Source of the DNA: Ideonella_A sp031398385
GTDB lineage: Bacteria; Pseudomonadota; Gammaproteobacteria; Burkholderiales; Burkholderiaceae_C
Direction: 5' to 3'
Assembly (NCBI GenBank): GCA_031398385.1
Contig: JANNNE010000139.1
Span: 1 to 7,545 of the forward strand
Length of the DNA stretch: 7,545 bases
A model generated the notes under the pieces. That model made no database searches, was not told the origin of the DNA, and saw only the letters and a list, made by a program, of their open reading frames with translations. This document shows, piece after piece, positions 6,143-7,545 of the stretch. Position numbers and translations under genes: made by a program. The first letter of the stretch is position 1; each line of letters opens with the position of its first letter.

Positions 6143-7545
6143 ATGGACATCGGTGACCCCAGCGAAATTCCGACCACCCGCAAGAAGCTGCCGTCGATGC
6201 AGGAGCTGGGGGCTTTCGATGCAGAACCGCCCAGACAGAAGCCCCTGCCGCAGCCTGCGCCGCCTGCGCCGACAATCGATCAGCCAACCCCGGATTCCAG
6301 GCCCGCCCGGCCGACCAACGAGCAGTTGCGCGCCGCATTGAATCGCGCCGACCCGGCGACCCGCAGCAAGCTGCTGCGGCTGATTGCCGGTGGCAGAGCG
6401 GTCGAGCAGACGGCCAGCCCCGCCGCAACCACCGCGCGGCCGACGCGGGGTCTTGCGATGAATCTGCATCGGTCACCGGTTTCAGCCGAAGCGGCCGCAG
6501 TATCAGACATTCGCCAATCCACCAGACCGCCGCAGCAACGTCCGCGCATGGCGGCAACGGCCGGCAGCGCGGGTGAAACCTTGCTGAAGATCGACGCCAA
6601 CACCGATCTGCTCGATGCCGCCGCGCCGCCGCTGAGTGCCGAGCAGCGCAAGGCCGCGTTGCAGCAGCAGCTGGACGCTTCGCTCCTGCCGGAAACGCCG
6701 CGCGGCGAGAGTCCGTCGGCACCCAAGGTGCTGTTCCCGGCCTACAACCCGCAGGAGCACGGCAGCGACGTGCGCCGGCCGACGCGCCGCAGCGAAGCGC
6801 CGGTCGAAGGCCACTTCCCGGCACCTCGACAGCCGTTTCAGGCCCGTTATCAGCATGCCGACGGCCGGCCGATGAACGAAGAAGAGACCAAGGTCGAAGC
6901 GGTGCTGCAGGAACAGCGCTGCGAGCAAACGCTGGAGGTCCTGGCGCGTGATGGCGTCAACGGGCTGCTGCTGAGCCCGCGCGACCTCGACGCTGCGGTC
7001 GAAAACGGTACCCTCGACGAGGCGACCGCCACGCTGCTCTGGAAAACCTGGTCGGCCCTGCGGCCGGTGATCCATGTGATCGACGAGCCAGCCCCGCCGA
7101 GCGCAGACGAACCCGCCGAGCCGACACCGGCGATCGATTCCAACCAGCCGGACGGCGAAAAAATCGCATTGATCGAAGGTGAAGCGCCCGCTGTCGAGCC
7201 AGCACCACCCGAAGGCGCGGCCGCGGTGGTCGCGGTCGATGCGGTCCGATTGCCGGCGCCGGTTGGGCAAGCCTCGGAGACGGAAGCAGAAGCAGGCGGT
7301 GATTCGACCGAATCGAGCCGCACCGGCAAAGCGTCAGCGGACCCGATCCCGCAGCCGATGATCCCCGAACCAGGCTGCCAACCCCGAGCCGCGATTCAGG
7401 CCCCGCCCGAATCCGAATCCAGAATCGAGACTGCGACTGCGACAGCGCCCTGGTCCGAGTCCGAGTCTGCGTCCCGTTCCCAGTCTGAGTCAGGGTGCGG
7501 TTCCAGGTCCGGCGGCGTTCTGTCCCATCGCGATCCAAATGCCCG
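6143..7545 (+). CDS. Unrecognised Pro/Ala/Glu-rich protein, 3' end cut by window edge
   Basis: I do not recognise this protein. The frame is open for 467 codons to the window end, begins at the first ATG after an in-frame TAA (6134-6136), and lies 46 bases after glgX in the same direction. Third codon positions are strongly G/C through most of it, which supports real coding. No Shine-Dalgarno is visible, so the ATG at codon 19 is an alternative start. There is no signal peptide or membrane segment in the visible part. Most is disordered-looking: a proline-rich stretch at 29-58, Arg/Pro/Ala-rich linkers at 85-140, and Glu/Ala/Pro-rich sequence at 314-420. Likely helical islands are 59-82, 165-183 and 244-310; the last, with LLSPRDLDAAVENGTLDE and then LLWKTWSALRPVI, looks like the best-ordered piece. 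The visible C-terminus becomes a Ser-X repeat (about 438-457). A scaffold, adaptor or surface-linked protein could look like this, but no function is assigned. Co-transcription with glgPX is possible and unproven. Confidence 0.75.
   Translation, partial: MDIGDPSEIPTTRKKLPSMQELGAFDAEPPRQKPLPQPAPPAPTIDQPTPDSRPARPTNEQLRAALNRADPATRSKLLRLIAGGRAVEQTASPAATTARPTRGLAMNLHRSPVSAEAAAVSDIRQSTRPPQQRPRMAATAGSAGETLLKIDANTDLLDAAAPPLSAEQRKAALQQQLDASLLPETPRGESPSAPKVLFPAYNPQEHGSDVRRPTRRSEAPVEGHFPAPRQPFQARYQHADGRPMNEEETKVEAVLQEQRCEQTLEVLARDGVNGLLLSPRDLDAAVENGTLDEATATLLWKTWSALRPVIHVIDEPAPPSADEPAEPTPAIDSNQPDGEKIALIEGEAPAVEPAPPEGAAAVVAVDAVRLPAPVGQASETEAEAGGDSTESSRTGKASADPIPQPMIPEPGCQPRAAIQAPPESESRIETATATAPWSESESASRSQSESGCGSRSGGVLSHRDPNA
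7407..7512 (+). repeat. Degenerate 6-base tandem repeat encoding dipeptide repeats
   Basis: Bases 7453-7512 divide into ten consecutive 6-base units of the form GTCYGR, beginning with two copies of GTCCGA. Upstream, CCGAAT is repeated twice (7407-7418) and GACTGC twice plus a variant (7429-7446). In the reading frame of the surrounding gene the ten units encode alternating Ser-X (Ser in nine of ten, Cys once), preceded by ESES and a Thr-Ala alternation. Serine codons vary between TCC, TCT and TCA, so the serines are kept while third bases drift. That favours selection at the protein level in this frame. Confidence 0.7.

Noticed and set aside
6103..6168. Inverted pair ATTTCGCT / AGCGAAAT flanking the start of the downstream gene
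   Set aside because: Eight-base arms separated by 50 bases are weak evidence for a structure or operator, and one arm lies within coding sequence. No supporting signal was found.
5979..7538. Minus-strand open frames opposite the glgX end and the downstream gene
   Set aside because: The plus-strand frame from 6143 has much stronger third-position G/C bias and an in-frame stop just before its ATG. The minus-strand frames overlap each other in different registers.
7362..7545. Possible frameshift of the downstream gene into another frame that is Pro-rich and open to the window end
   Set aside because: G/C at third positions is similar in both frames here, but the serine alternation with synonymous codon drift occurs only in the original frame, so no frameshift is needed.

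Overview
The window is GC-rich, with third codon positions strongly biased to G and C. It holds a compact bacterial glycogen-metabolism locus. The three enzymes resemble the E. coli GlgC, GlgP and GlgX sequences closely (compared from memory), so the host is very likely a proteobacterium. A GC-rich betaproteobacterium of the Burkholderiales type is my best guess, but it is an inference and not proven here.

Layout: (1) 1-1257, minus strand: glgC, ADP-glucose pyrophosphorylase, complete at its N-terminus and cut by the left edge about ten residues before its expected end. (2) 1258-1481: a 224-base divergent intergenic region that must carry the promoters of both transcription units. It holds a CATG-rich hyphenated palindrome, three GCATGC palindromes, a possible sigma-54-type -24/-12 element pointing toward glgP, and a strong hairpin just before the glgP ribosome-binding site. 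(3) 1482-3944, plus strand: glgP, glycogen phosphorylase, full length. (4) 3967-6096, plus strand: glgX, glycogen debranching enzyme, full length, 22 bases after glgP with a small hairpin in the gap. (5) 6143-7545, plus strand: a long open frame, cut by the right edge, encoding a Pro/Ala/Glu-rich protein I do not recognise. It ends, within the window, in a Ser-X dipeptide repeat encoded by a degenerate 6-base tandem array.

How the genes work together: GlgC makes ADP-glucose, the glucosyl donor for glycogen synthesis. GlgP phosphorolyses the outer chains of glycogen to glucose-1-phosphate, which is also the GlgC substrate. GlgX removes the short branches (limit dextrin) that GlgP leaves. Synthesis and breakdown are thus transcribed away from each other across one shared control region. 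Glycogen synthase (glgA) and branching enzyme (glgB) are not in the window.

Most of the window is ordinary core metabolism. I see no mobile element, RNA gene, CRISPR array or defence system. The parts worth a second look are the divergent control region, the activator-site substitutions in GlgC, the glgP-glgX junction, and the unrecognised downstream protein with its Ser-X repeat.
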